Positions 25,336-37,042 are shown, numbered from the stretch's first letter. The stretch: 64,000 bases of DNA from Cricetomys ansorgei (GCA_026225945.1 JAMJFZ010001816.1:2023501-2087500), one strand, 5' to 3'. The notes: a model not told the origin generated them from the letters alone. A program made the numbers and translations.

Positions 25336-25665
25336 TTGGTCCTGGAAGCTGTTTCCTCACATGTCTTTCAGCTGCAGTATTCTGAGTATCAAGGAAAAAT
25401 TGTGCATAGAGATCCCTTGGAGATGTCTCCACCATCAAATAAAGCATTTTCCAAAGACCTGAAGAGCATTTTGAGCCCCGTGGAAACCTGGCAAGAGGCA
25501 AGTGAAGCAGCACATGGGAAGAAAGGAGAACCGTATAAAAATCCAGGGCAGCTGAAGGCATCAGAAAGGAAACAGTCCAGTTCTGGAATGGACTGCAAGT
25601 TTAAACCCAGATCCAGAGCAGCCCTGACCAATCCCCACTCTCTAGAGGTTTTATGCTTCTTTTGA
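25336..25665 (+). other. Unidentified 109-codon open frame
   Basis: ATG at 25336 to a stop at 25663-25665. The product is hydrophilic and rich in Lys, Ser, Glu and Pro, with no signal peptide, membrane segment or motif that I recognise. Overlapping minus frames of 97 and 80 codons also exist, which points to locally low stop density rather than coding selection. It could be a decayed retrocopy. No poly(A) tail or splice sites were seen. Confidence 0.12.
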
Positions 25666-25818
25666 CCAAGCTACAATATGAAAGATTTGTGTCAGAGATC
25701 TGTGAAGTAAATGGACACCCAGCACTGAATACAAACTTACTGCTGCTATGTCAGAGAACAGACACCCATCTGCTTTCCAGGGAAAGGAATGTCTGCCCTC
25801 TCTTGATGGGGGAGAGTG

Positions 25819-26352
25819 ATGGTTAATCTTGATCAGCTTGACATAACTTGGGAGAGAAAACCTCAATTTAGAAGTTGTCTCCATCAGACTGACCTATGAA
25901 CACATTTGTAGGGAAATTTGCTGATTAGAACTGATGTAAAGGAGCAATCCCACTGTGGGTGGGGGATTCCCAGTCAGGTAGACTTGGGCAGTACAAAAAT
26001 ATACATGTACATTTACACATATAGTAGCACTTAGTGTAAAAGGGGGCCATGTATTTGAAGGATAGCGGGGAGTGGTATCTTGGAAAGACTGCGGGGGAGG
26101 AAAGGGAAGGGAAAAATGTTGCAATTCCATTTTAATCTCAAAAACATAAATTAAAAAATCGAGGCCAGCAAGCCACAGGGAGCAAGCACACAAACATAAT
26201 TTCCCAGTGGTTTCTGCTACACGCTCTTGTCTCGAGGTCCTGGATTAGCTTCCCTCAGTGACTGACCATATCCTGTAAGGTAAGACCAATCCCTCTAAGT
26301 TAGTTTGGTCACGGTGATGTTTACTATGGTAAGAGCAACCTAACTGGAACAG
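25819..26352 (+). mobile_element. ORR1-like MaLR LTR, split by an L1 insertion
   Basis: The 5' part (25819-25996) carries 'ggttaatcttgatcagcttg', 'tccatcagactgacctatga', 'cccactgtgggtggggg' and 'tagacttgggcagta'. The 3' part (26159-26352) resumes with 'gaggccagcaagccacaggg', 'cttccctcagtgactgacca' and 'gtaagagcaacctaactgg'. The block order is that of an ORR1-type LTR with an L1 end inserted between. Confidence 0.65.
25997..26158 (+). mobile_element. L1 3' end nested in a MaLR LTR
   Basis: 'gactgcgggggaggaaaggg', 'aagggaaaaatgttgcaatt', 'ttttaatctcaaaaacataa' and an A-rich end at 26145-26158 are the L1 3' terminus and tail. It sits inside an LTR that continues on both sides, so it inserted later than the LTR. 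Confidence 0.6.
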
Positions 26353-26573
26353 GAGTCTACAAGGCATAGAAAACCTTCATCCAATTCTTTGAGTAAAATT
26401 GGTGAGAAGAACTTGGTGTAATAACTCTTCTAGCATAAGAGAACATCAGAGTATAGGTTTGGATAAAAGAACTTATTAATCAAATATTAAAAGTTGTGAA
26501 AAAATCGTGATTGAGAATACAAACCCTGAAGTTTTGATAGTAGTAAGTTCACTTTGATTTTAAAAATGAAATA

Positions 26574-26750
26574 GAGCAGGGCGGTGGTGGCACACAGCTT
26601 TAATCCCAGCACTCGGGAGGCAGAGGCAGGTAGATCTCTGTGAGTTCAAGACCAGCCTGGTCTATAGAGTGAATTCCAGGACAGCCAGAGTTACAACAGA
26701 GAAACCCTGTCTCAAAAAACCAATAAATAAATTAATTAATTAAAATAAAA
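26574..26750 (+). mobile_element. B1 SINE with candidate target duplication
   Basis: B1 body: 'ggcggtggtggcacacagct', 'ttaatcccagcactcgggag', 'gttcaagaccagcctggtct', 'gaaaccctgtctcaaaaaac', with an A/TAAT-rich tail. 'aaatgaaat' occurs just before (26564-26572) and just after (26754-26762), fitting a target-site duplication. Near-consensus, so fairly young. Confidence 0.95.
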
Positions 26751-27255
26751 AGGAAATGAAATTTGTTTGAGCTGTCTAACACTGTCTAGAAAAGAACTAA
26801 ATAAGACAGAAGCTAAAGTTTGTCGACTAACAATTGTGATTCTCTTCCTCAAGACTTTGGCTGCTATCACTAGTATTTCCTTGTCTCAATTTTGGGGTGG
26901 GCAATGAAATCCTGACCTTGAGGTATTTGCAGTCTCTAGTGGAAGCATAAACATGCCATATGAGAACACTTCAGTAAGACATACAGATGACTGACTGTAT
27001 GACAGTAAGAAATACCGAATGACTACCCAAACATGAGCTGAACAAGAACAATATCAATAGATATGATGAGGTGGAGTGGGAAAGGCCCAAGATGCCTCAA
27101 CCCTACACAAAGAACTATAGGCAATTAAGAAATGCTTGTAGTGGGAGATATAGTCTTCCCAGGGATGAACATACCAATTGTTTATCCAACACAAAAAAGT
27201 CAACCCAGAAACCATGCATACCAGTAATATTATACAGGTTAAGGAGGTTATACTT

Positions 27256-27410
27256 AGGAAGATATAGAGATATAGATGATATAGATATAGATTAGATATA
27301 GATATAGATATAGATTTACTGTCATTAATATTAATTAATGCTATTGTCAATATCAATTAATGTAATTAATATTAATTAATTTTATTAATATTAACTGATA
27401 TTATTAACAA
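27256..27410. repeat. (GATATA)n then palindromic TTAATATTAA cluster
   Basis: 27256-27315 is a GATATA-type run. 27319-27405 has repeated self-complementary 'attaatattaattaat' words at least three times. Long AT palindromes of this kind can form cruciforms. Confidence 0.85.
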
Positions 27411-27479
27411 CAGTCATATATGTGTTTGTGTGTATACAAATACATTTACATATACATATATATACGCCATAATGATTAA

Positions 27480-27575
27480 TGCCAAAAGAGGCCACAAATT
27501 TCAAGGAGGGCTATATGGGAGCACTCAGAAGGAAGAAAGGGAAAGGAGAAGTAATTATATTATAATCTCACAAAG
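27480..27575 (+). mobile_element. L1 3' end fragment
   Basis: 'aagaggccacaaatttcaag', 'gagggctatatgggagc' and 'attatattataatctcac' follow the L1 3' terminus, as at 3.99 and 26.1 kb. It is followed by a GGAA repeat, probably grown from the tail. Confidence 0.6.
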
Positions 27576-27580
27576 GGTAA

Positions 27581-27694
27581 AAAAAAGGAAGGAAGGAAGG
27601 AAGGGAGGGAGGGAGGAAGGAAGGAAGGGAGAAATGAAAGGGAAGGAAGGATGGAAGGAAGCAAAAGAAAATAAAGGAAAAGAAAAGAAATACA
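27581..27694. repeat. (GGAA)n purine microsatellite
   Basis: GGAA and GGGA units with few interruptions, a polypurine strand of about 110 bp that could form triplex DNA. Confidence 0.9.
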
Positions 27695-27737
27695 GAATGC
27701 TGTTACAAAGACTCCACACAGAGGTTTCAAATCTAGA

Positions 27738-27825
27738 TATTTTGCTTTGTGTAATTCAACAAACCATTAAACCTCTCTGCATTTTGGTTTCCCCAATTGG
27801 GAAGCATTATAGAAATGTGCTAAAC
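27738..27825 (-). mobile_element. MIR SINE fragment, antisense
   Basis: 'accattaaacctctctgcat' and 'ttggtttccccaattgggaa' match the MIR 'ttacttaacctctctg' and 'cagtttcctcatctg' blocks in antisense. Confidence 0.6.
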
Positions 27826-29190
27826 TTAAAGTTTCAAAGTTGGTAAAAGTAGATGATGTTGCTGTGATGTTTAATTTAAAAAATAATGCCAGTTTCTAGG
27901 ACATCTGAAATGCTAAGAATATTTTTGTTCCTCAAATTCTGCTCTGAGAAATAAAAGTGGTAAAGACCACTTCTTTCTGTTCGAATCACCCTAAAAACAA
28001 GATGATCAGTAGCTGCTGCTGGTGGATGGCAAAGAAACAGTGAGCAAATTATGATTTCCTTTTTCATTAAAATATATTTGGTTTACAGCACTGGCTCTAA
28101 CTTCATTCTTGCTCTCTTCACTCAGCACCATGGGACAATGAGTTTCTGATTTGCGACAGATCTGAGTAGTGTCACTAAGCATGGGTCCCTGAATCACTGA
28201 CTTCAAGCTATTGAAAAAGCTGTTCTGCAATTACCAATTCATTAGTGAAGAGTTTAAAATGGAAGTCTGGAAACATCATGAGCATTTAAAAAATTTAGCA
28301 ATGAACCTGGCTGGACAGAGATTTCGCACTACAGGACAAGAAATCACAAGGTGTCCAGAAAGCCCAAAGTAAGGCAGAGAGAATTGATGTATGGGTATTA
28401 ATTAGGTTGAAAGAAAATGCAGAGTCCAGCAAAAGGGGTTATTGCTTCTATTCTGGAACACAAGTAGCTAGTTATTATGCAACAAATAATTATGCTTACA
28501 ATAAAATAAAACACATACATCTCATGAATCTATTTGAGCTAGATTTGAATGGAATTGTGTTTTTTAAAGGCACATGAATAACCCTTCAGTAATACATACC
28601 GAAGGATGAAATTGCTAGGTATTTCGACTTGAATTCGCATTTAACTCTGATAATCAAACAGATGAAAACTAAAACTTGGTGATTTAACTAAGTCACTACA
28701 GGAAAATGTCAGAAACAAATGACGATTGGAAACCATTGGGACAGTATTACCTATAAGTCTATTTCATCTCCCAATTTTCATGAGTTTCTGATTTTAAGGC
28801 TCTAGAACAGTTAAACTTTTACATTAGGATATTCTGAGGTTAAACTACTTTAGGAAGCATAAAAGACCCTACTGACCAGGCAACTGATTTCGTGATTAAA
28901 AAAAATAAAAACCAAAAAACCAACGCTGTTTCTATCGTTTTTCCATTGTCTTCCTTTTTTAGTAATGATTTTGTTATTTACTTGAGTTCATATCTCTTAT
29001 CAGTGGGCTATCTTAGAGGGAAAGTATATTTCTAAATATTCTGAAAGAACACTGTGTTAAGTTTCCTGTAAAAAAAGTAAAGTGAGAAACGTATTCCTCT
29101 TCATGTTATCTCCTTTTGTTTCATTTCCTAATCCATCAGCTGAGAAATACTAGGGAACTACTCCTCAGTAGAAAGTTCCAGCAGCATTTT

Positions 29191-29321
29191 TCATGATTCT
29201 TTGCATGTTTCATGATGCTCAATCTTCAAGGATGTCCTCACGGCCAATTTGAGGAAGAACGAAATTAATCGTACCATATTCCAGGCCAACTCCGGATCAC
29301 CATTGTTTTCAAATGCGTCTG
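29191..29321 (-). CDS. Candidate terminal exon, protein unknown
   Basis: On the minus strand a pyrimidine-rich acceptor ('ctccaatttcttgttcaaca' then G, AG at 29323-29322) opens a frame of 42 codons ending in TGA at 29191-29193. It starts DAFENNGDPELAWNMVRL and then has a hydrophobic stretch. Five CpGs lie in 29221-29342, unusual for this CpG-poor window. The plus strand competes: a frame including TANLRKNEINRTIFQANSG runs from just after a TGA at 29213-29215 to a consensus donor (AG then GTAAGT at 29343). Only one is likely to be real. I cannot name the protein, and no further exon was found. Confidence 0.3.
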
Positions 29322-30724
29322 CTGTTGAACAAGAAATTGGAGGTAAGTATAGAAAAGTAAAAATTAATAGTCAATTAAGAATAATAAAATAAATTATAGT
29401 AGGACAGTTTCCTGTTTCCTAAATTAATAAACTTACATCTGCTAGCCATGCTATATCCTAGTAGGCCATACCCAGCTAGGCCTCATCAGGTATTTATGAC
29501 CACATGGATAATACATTCATGGAAGACATTATCTTCGACATCATGATGAATTACCCAATAATACATTTAAGCTGTCTTTCCAGATTGGTTATGGAATTTT
29601 ATATGTTCTACATCTCCATCACCATTCCTCCTATGGTTAGTTCAGCATCATGGATCCTCAGAAGATAATATTGATATTAATAAATTTTCTCAACAGCTGC
29701 TGTTGCTATTGTTGTATCTCGAGGCATAAGGCAAGAAAGAAAACAGTAAGAAGGCTTAAAGATAAGATCCATATCTGGCTCTCCTTAGTAATACTGCCAT
29801 CTCCATTGATTTAATAGCCTCGAATTTTATTGCTCTGCTTTTCTCATGGATCAATCTGTAACTGCTCAAATTCAGAACATATGCAAAATAATTTGCATTC
29901 TTTATAGTAAATAGTATATGTGATCTTTCTAGGTAGAGGCAAGTTTGGAACACATCAATAAAGTTATATAAACTGCTTAAAACACTTTCTAAAGTAAGGT
30001 TTAAAAACACTCTAAAAATTTGTACACACACAAAGATGGGGCGATAAACAAGAATATGGATGCTTCCTTTAAAAGCCATTCGAGTAAATGTGAGGTGAGC
30101 TCTGCAAAGAAAGAGACTCCCATCTGTGTCTGAGGTCTGGACCCCAGAGCAGGGAACTCCAGAACATTCTCCTGATGGAAGTTAATTAGCTCTCTATATT
30201 TCATAGAAAGAAACTTTACTTCTGCCAAAATTCTAAGGTAGTGTGCATTGGATCATAGTTGATTCCTAAAGACAACTAAGTCTGTAATTCTATAAATTAT
30301 CTTGCATGTATAGTCACAACTTCTCCCAAGTCATCCTCAAGGTTTGTTTCACACTTACTTTTTTTTTCAGGTTTCACACATGAGTACAATGTTTAAATCG
30401 TTTCCATATCCCTGCTCCCCACTCCTTCTTAAATGCATGGTCTATTCTTCTTCTTTAGTTATTACTGTTATATGCTTACACACATAAACACAAATGTACA
30501 TGTAAACCCAACATGCTGAGTCCATTTGGTGTTGCTTGTGTTTATCTGTGTTTAGGGCTACCTGCTTAGAATTGGATAAGTTATTAGGGATCTTGTTCCT
30601 AGAGAAGAACAATTTGTCTTTCTTAGATGCTGTTGCCTGTAGCTTTTCATCTATGGGTGGGACCTTGTGAGGTTTTACTGCACTGTAAATATTTATCCTT
30701 GTACCCACGGATAAGTGTAGTTCT

Positions 30725-30895
30725 CATCAAAGAAGCTTCTGTTGGCAGCAGATTGTTGCAGAAATCCAAAGTTAAGAACAAACAACCATCAATGCCCAAC
30801 CACAAGAGTTACATCTACAAAACGTTCCCTGCCCCTACACCTAAGTTTCAGGGGATATAGAGGAAGAGGGACTGGGAAGATATTCAAAACCAGAG
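30725..30895 (+). mobile_element. L1 3' UTR fragment (weak)
   Basis: 'acaaacaaccatcaatgccc', 'gttacatctacaaaacgttc' and 'tttcaggggatatagaggaa' resemble an internal Lx 3' UTR stretch. It lies right before the composite repeat. Confidence 0.35.
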
Positions 30896-30978
30896 AACCA
30901 AGGCATCTGGTAGAATATTTAATCTTTTAATCTAGCAACCTGGCTGCTCTGGGAAAGGATCACATTCAAGGCCTGGTT

Positions 30979-31740
30979 GGCATGGCTGGAATGCAGCACA
31001 TTCCTTTATTTGAAACCCAACTAAGAAGGCAGTGGTGGCACACACATTTAATCCCAGCATTTGGGAGGCAGAGGCAGACCTCAGAGGGAGAAGCAGAGAG
31101 TAGAAGCAAGAGTTCAGAATTCAGAGAAGGAAACAAGGTAGAGTGTGGAACCAGAGCTCAGACAGAAGCTAGATAGAAGCAAATGGGAAGCAGACAAGAG
31201 GCAGAGTTCAGAGATAAGTGAAGAGTAAGTTCAGTTGGGCACTGGGTTATAGAATCAGTCAGATAAGACACAGTTAGTTCAGCAGAAGGAGTCAGTGTCA
31301 GACAGGAAGAGTGAGTTTGGGAGAAAGAGTCAGCTAAAAGCGAGAATCAGTTTGAAGCTTAGCAGAGCAGTTCAGAGAAGTTGTAGGAGTCAGCCAGAGT
31401 CAGAAGAGTTCAGTCAGAAACAGTCAGCTGGCTCAGAAGGTTACTTTGATCCAGTCAGCATGGACAAGGGTTTGACCCAGAACAGCAAGTGAGTTTACTT
31501 GATCTAGAAGAGTCAGTTGAGTTCAGTGCAGCTCTGAGTGAGCTCAGTTAGCAGTAAGTCTCAGAGGCTCGAATTGTTCTAGGTTTAAGTTTGAAGATCA
31601 GACTCTACAGAGGCTACAGCCTCCTAAATCTAGCTTAAGATTAGACTGTATGGAGGGTGAATTAGCAAAGAATAAGTTGTCCTCAGCCATGCCCTGAGGA
31701 ATAATAAATAAATCAATGCACACATCTACACTTACAACAT
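30979..31740 (+). repeat. Composite repeat with B1-like head, copy 2
   Basis: Same layout as the copy at 6.08-6.90 kb. Two tandem B1-like heads ('gcagcacattcctttatttg' and 'ggcagtggtggcacacacat', the latter continuing 'atcccagcatttgggaggca') lead into a ~550-bp purine-rich AGTCAG / GTTCAG body. It ends in 'aataataaataaatcaatgc', a polyadenylation-like stretch, then 'acttacaaca'. The B1 right half is missing. With TG at the start and ACA at the end it could be an LTR. The family is not recognised. Confidence 0.6.
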
Positions 31741-32417
31741 CTGCTCCTCAGTGTTTCGTTAAACATCAAAGACTGGCCTGGAGAGCTTCAGTCTGTAATT
31801 AGACAAATGGCATCAACTTAGAGAAGTCAATGATAAGAAAAGAACAAATCTGTTTGTATGGCTGTTGCTGTAACTAACTAGCATCAGACAAGATTTGTAA
31901 AAACTCTAAAGTCTAATTGAGTTTCAGAGAAATTGTTAGAGGTAAGACATCCATATGGCTGATAGATATATTTAGGGAAATTTGAGTTAATAAATATTTA
32001 ATCACCAAATACACCTTTTAAAGCCCAACTTTAAAAATGGTATGAAATATAAGCCATTTACATCGTACTTCTAAAATCTAAAAATGTTAGCATATGTTAC
32101 CTCCCGCATCATATTCATTCTATAGAATAGTGAGACTCTTCATATCTTGAAATTTCTAAAAGGTTTTAAATAGTATGGATGAAAGCATCCAGCTTGTCAA
32201 GGAAAATAAGCACTTTTCATTTGATAATGGAGGAAAGTAAGAATGGATAAGGGGGGGAAAGGTTTGAAAGTGTATCTAAGATGCAATGGTTTCGAGAGTA
32301 CAGTGGCTGACTTGTATGCACATAATTATTGAACATTTCTCTTAATACAGTGAAACAGAACATATGACAAAATTTAAAACTTTTTAGAAGGTGGAAAAGC
32401 AATGGATATGATAGCAA

Positions 32418-32442
32418 ACAAAACAAAACAAAACAAAAATCC
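32418..32442. repeat. (AAAAC)n microsatellite
   Basis: Four to five AAAAC units. Confidence 0.85.
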
Positions 32443-33144
32443 CCAATAACTGAAATGCCTATGGGATTTTTTGAGACCCTATCCTCCATTTTCAACTGTT
32501 TCTTCCTACTTAGTAACAATCTTCAGAATATACCATATTATTCACAAAGGAAAGAAAGAAGGTAAGGATGGATAATGCTTTAGAAGAAAGACTATAGGTA
32601 GTTACTATTTAGATGATGTTCGTGTTTGGTTTGTTTCTTTCCACTCATGGTTGGGCTTAAGACATTTCTGCATAGAGATATTTATAAACACCAATCATTT
32701 ACTCTCACTTCACTACCGTAAAAATGAATTTCAATAATTTAGCAGTTGTAGTGATGGTCAGTTTGATTGGTAGTTTCCAATCACTTATTATAATAGGTGA
32801 CGCTGCCATGAATAACCCTATGTATATATCCAGTGCAAATGATATTTGAGGTACTTAATCAAATTGCTGAATCATAAAGTATGCACATAACCAAATTTAG
32901 TAGATAATAAAAATTGGTTTTCAAATTTTGTTAAAGTAATTTGCATTCCTATTAGCAGTGCGTTTTGAAGTTGACACAGTCGTGATTTATGCCAATCAAG
33001 AGGAAGTGAAATGGTGTCACATTGTAGTTTTAATTTTAATTTCCTTGTTTTTCCTAAAAATGATTTAGTATTTTCAAAAATATTTTAGGTCCATGCCTGT
33101 TTTGTCTCCTGAATGAGGTCCGGTGATAAATTTTTGACAATTAG

Positions 33145-33215
33145 GTTATTTACAAGGGGTGGATTTAATCAAAATGCATTCTATACATGTATAAAACTCT
33201 CAAAAGATAAAATAT
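33145..33215 (+). mobile_element. L1 3' terminus, very short
   Basis: 'ggggtggatttaatcaaaat', 'acatgtataaaactctcaaa', then 'agataaaa' is the Lx L1 terminal sequence, as at 5.7 kb. Only ~70 bp remains, nested in L1M. Confidence 0.55.
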
Positions 33216-33373
33216 ATTAGAAATAAGTAATCTGAACAAGAAAGAGGATTAGTAGGAATAGTGGGGACAAGACAAGGCAATAGAGGCCTGAATTTTGCCT
33301 AAATACATTAGATGCATACAATCCATGCTTATATGAAAGCCATTATGTACGACTGACATGTACTAATTAAAAT

Positions 33374-33549
33374 GTGAGGGCTGAAGTAGTAGCTCAGAAT
33401 TTAAGGGCACTGGTACTCTCACAGTTCAATCCTAGCACTCACAAGGAGGCAGCCACAGTAATCACTAACTCCAACTCCAGGGCCTCTGATGACCATTTCT
33501 GTCCTCCTTGGTTACATGCAATCATGTGCATGTATCTACATGCAGGCAG

Positions 33550-33586
<37 letters not shown>

Positions 33587-33612
33587 ATCACTAAAAAGAA
33601 TCTTTAAAATAA
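33374..33612 (+). mobile_element. B3/B2-type SINE with (CA)n
   Basis: tRNA-derived head with 'gtagtagctcagaatttaag' and 'cacagttcaatcctagcact', then 'actccaactccagggcctct' and 'catgcaggcagatacacaca', then (CA)n at 33552-33585 and an A-rich end. This is the block order of B3/B2. Diverged. Confidence 0.7.
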
Positions 33613-34114
33613 TATTAAAAACAAAACAAAGGTGATATTTTCTTCCTTGTCTTTTTCTTACAGACGTGTAGTTATTTTTACTTGTTCACTACACTAATAG
33701 GCCACTTTCATTTCTCATGTTTTCTTTCAACATTTGGCTTTGTTTCTTTCACCTCCAGATGTCTTCAGTTTTACGAATTTTTAAATTTTAATATATTAAA
33801 ATATCTCTATTTAGTTTGCCCTTCTTTGTGTACTTTAAGAAATAATTCATAAAGATATTTTCTTAAGAAAATTGAAACTCGTATTTCACACTGAATACTA
33901 GTCCATCTGGAGCTTCTGGCTGTTTCTGGCATAAAGCGACAATTTGTTTCATTTTTTCCCACAGAAATATATATTCTTATTTAAATACTAAAGTATTCTT
34001 TCTCAGTGACCAATGAGTATTTCTAATTTGGGGACAAATAATTCTATTCCATATTATCTACCCTTTTGCTATGTCTATTCATACACTTTAAAAATTATTC
34101 TACCTTTAAAATAC

Positions 34115-34116
<2 letters not shown>

Positions 34117-34170
<54 letters not shown>

Positions 34171-34350
34171 CAGATAGGCACAGTTCAAGGATTCCATAGT
34201 GCATATATGAAGTTCAGAAGGCAACCTTAGGTGTCAGTTCTAACCTCTATACTATTTGAGATCTTATGTTGTTCTTAGCTGAATATGGAGGACTACCTGG
34301 CCCATGAACTTCTGGGAATGCTTCTGTCTGGTGATACCATGCCTGGTTTT
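34117..34350 (-). mobile_element. B4-family SINE with (GT)n, antisense
   Basis: The plus strand starts with (GT)n at 34117-34169, then 'atgaagttcagaaggcaacc', 'ttaggtgtcagttctaacct' and 'gataccatgcctggtttt', the reversed layout of the SINE at 11.46 kb. Nested in L1M. Confidence 0.55.
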
Positions 34351-34831
34351 AAAAAAGAATTCTTCATTCCATTTCAATCTGATCTTCTTTAGATCCTGTT
34401 GTTGCTGTTGTTTTAATTTCTTAAATAATTCTATAATAACTACCAAAGGTGCATTAAAAGAATCTTTCTTGGAACTTTAACCAGACCTGTTTTGAATTTT
34501 TGCATCAACATGGAACCTCTCACCACAATACTTTTTTTGTTCTACCTAAGGGTAATCTGTCCACTAATGTAGGTCCTCTTTGACATCTTCCAGTAATTTT
34601 AATGCTTCTTTCCAAACCAAAGAGACTTATTTCTAGGTGCCTTATTTCATGTTGCTAGTGAGAGTGATATCTTTTAGAGTTAACTATATTGCTTCATTCA
34701 TAACTGATTTAAGGGAATGTATCTGTATTGTATAACATCTGAAAACAATATTACAATCTTCTCATTTTTCTAATTATCTTACACATAGACTGTGGCCTTT
34801 CTAGAATATAATATATGTTATCAGAGGGTGA

Positions 34832-34976
34832 CAATTGTTTTTGATAGTATCTTACTCTGTAGATAAGATATCCTCAAATGCCCTATATAGTCTAAGTGAG
34901 CCTTAAATTCAGATTCCTCCTGTTCTGATTCCTAAGTGCTAGGATTATAAGTGTGCTCCACAGTTCCTAGCCATTG
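34832..34976 (-). mobile_element. Old B1-like SINE, antisense
   Basis: 'gtatcttactctgtagataa', 'gtctaagtgagccttaaatt', 'cctaagtgctaggattataa' and 'gtgtgctccacagttcctag' follow antisense B1 with many substitutions. Confidence 0.65.
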
Positions 34977-34989
34977 CACTATTTTATTA

Positions 34990-37040
34990 GTTCCATTGTA
35001 TGAGATAATCAGCAAATAGGAACTTAAAACCCATCCTAGTCCCTGTTGCAGAACTCTCTTTCTCTTGGTCTCATTCAAATCATCTATTTTTCAATACACC
35101 CCAAGCTGAGTCTGTAAATTACCTCCCAAGTACAATGTCTCTAAAATTGAAACAAGAATTTATATATTGTCTCTCTAATCCAAAGAGCTTTACCAAGGAT
35201 GGCATGGGGAAAAGCTTCAACAAGTCACACTCTATTTGATAGGAATGTCTTGATTTGCTTCATCTAAACCCCTAAAACTGCCATTACTGGCCACCAAACC
35301 ACTAGTTTGTGTATCAATAGACCATGCAGGGAATATGTCCCTTCCTGGTGATTAGAATGGTGTTTGTACTGTGGTAAATGACTACATTGCATTACTCTGC
35401 AGTGTGAAAGAGACCAGGAGAGTTAACCCAACTCTGAAGGTAGTAGACAGTGAATATGTGTTTCTAAAAGTAGAGTGCCTTTGAGCCTTACTATGAAAAG
35501 GACTAAAAGGAAACACATTCCCTATGTCTAACCAATGGACCAAGTGCCAGAAAATGGATGATAATTATGATATACCCCTTAATATATTGTTTCAAATATA
35601 TTACAGGTCAATGGAGGCTGTAATTTTAGGGTGTTCACTTGGCCCTCCTTAGCATAATGGCTCTTAATGCAAAGGATAGGGAACAAATGTCAATTTCTTC
35701 AAAATTCTAAATATATCCTTTCCAAGTGTGCAGTGGGGGCGTAAAAAATACCCGGTAACTTCTCTGGTCACTTAGCTCAATGTGCCAACTACTATCAATG
35801 TCCATTTATCACTTTGCCTCCATGGGTTTTTACTCTGGACAAGGTGGCACTCCAAGTCTCCCAGTATAAATGTTAGCTAAACATCTTTGTCCAGTCCTCA
35901 GTTAAACAAATACTTGGCTTCCAGTGTGTTTAATGAAATAATGATGGAGGGGGATCATTATATTGTGGTAATATATATAATTTCTTATTCAAGGGAACTC
36001 AGTTCCCTTTCAATCAATACTATGTAACAGCATAGATCCAAAATCTCAAAGAAGGGCTATGATTTTACATATCGGTACATGACTTCACCTTTCATCATGC
36101 CAGTGCTCAGTTTATTTCTACTTATATGAATCATGGAACATTTAACTTGGGTACCCATCTTTGTAAAACTTAATAATACCATAGCCTATCACCATGATCT
36201 CTATTGGTAGTCATGGTCACTCTGATCTTGCTTTTGTTAACAGTAATTATATCCACTTTCCAATGTTAGTTACCTTTTACAATCTAGAATCTGAATTTTG
36301 TACAATGATTCCTACTGTTACTAAGGAAAATAGTATGATACCACCAGTAGTTATCAACTCTAGCCTAAGGAAGATAGATGTCAACCAAACTTGAAAGAAA
36401 AGCCAAATAAAGAGCAACATCATCAGTAGTCACCTATTAACACTTGGCGTCTAATTCTGTTCAAGCTGGAAATGCCTTATATAAGGTTCTGTAGGATTCC
36501 CTTCCCCTCCACAGGAGATGGAAGAACAGAGGACATATTCCTTAGCTCCCCTCTCTAGTTGGGCAAAGCATATCAAGTAGGTGAGTTTATTTAAACATAA
36601 CATATGCCTGGGGAAAAAGAGAATCGGTACATAGTTCAACTAAGGTGAAACACATACAAATTATAGCAATCAAAAGCTTGTTACCACAGAGATAACTTAG
36701 AGAAAGATAGCGTTAAGGCAATGTTAGGCAAAATATAGTTCAGGGCTAGTAGATTTCTTTAAACTTTTAAAAATACTCATTTTATAGAACTCATAACTCT
36801 AGGAGTCACAGTTTTTCCCTGTCAAATTCAACACCCTGTATTTTTATTTCTTCAGATTTCATAAATGGAAAATTATTATATTATGTGCTCAATGAAATTA
36901 AATTGTGAGATCTTGTTTCTTTAATTCACCTATGAGTTGAAGTTGCAATTAAGGCTTGTAGTTATAAAGTGTGTGTCCAGGGAAACTATCAGTTCCCTTC
37001 ACACTGCTGTGGGTAGCGTCAGTCACAGGCTATGATAATC
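34990..37040. other. Unassigned, possibly decayed ERV-like sequence
   Basis: About 2 kb with no confident feature. The plus strand has low CpG and no long open frame (maximum 66 codons). I suspected an ancient ERVL-type internal region from general texture but could not anchor any motif. Confidence 0.3.
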
Positions 37041-37042
37041 AA

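Larger units (their letters stand above)
32740..34800 (-). mobile_element. Ancient L1M, antisense, interrupted
   Basis: The plus strand follows the reversed ORF2/3' pattern of mammalian L1M over ~2 kb: 'acgctgccatgaataaccct', 'tttgcattcctattagcagt', 'aatggtgtcacattgtagtt', then after interruptions 'cccttctttgtgtactttaa', 'tttctaggtgccttatttca'. Heavily mutated, with no open frame left. Younger L1, B3 and B4 pieces sit inside it, giving its relative age. Confidence 0.5.

Noticed and set aside
34990..37040. Ancient ERVL-type internal region
   Set aside because: Suspected from texture only; I could not place a protease, reverse-transcriptase or integrase motif, so it is listed as unassigned.
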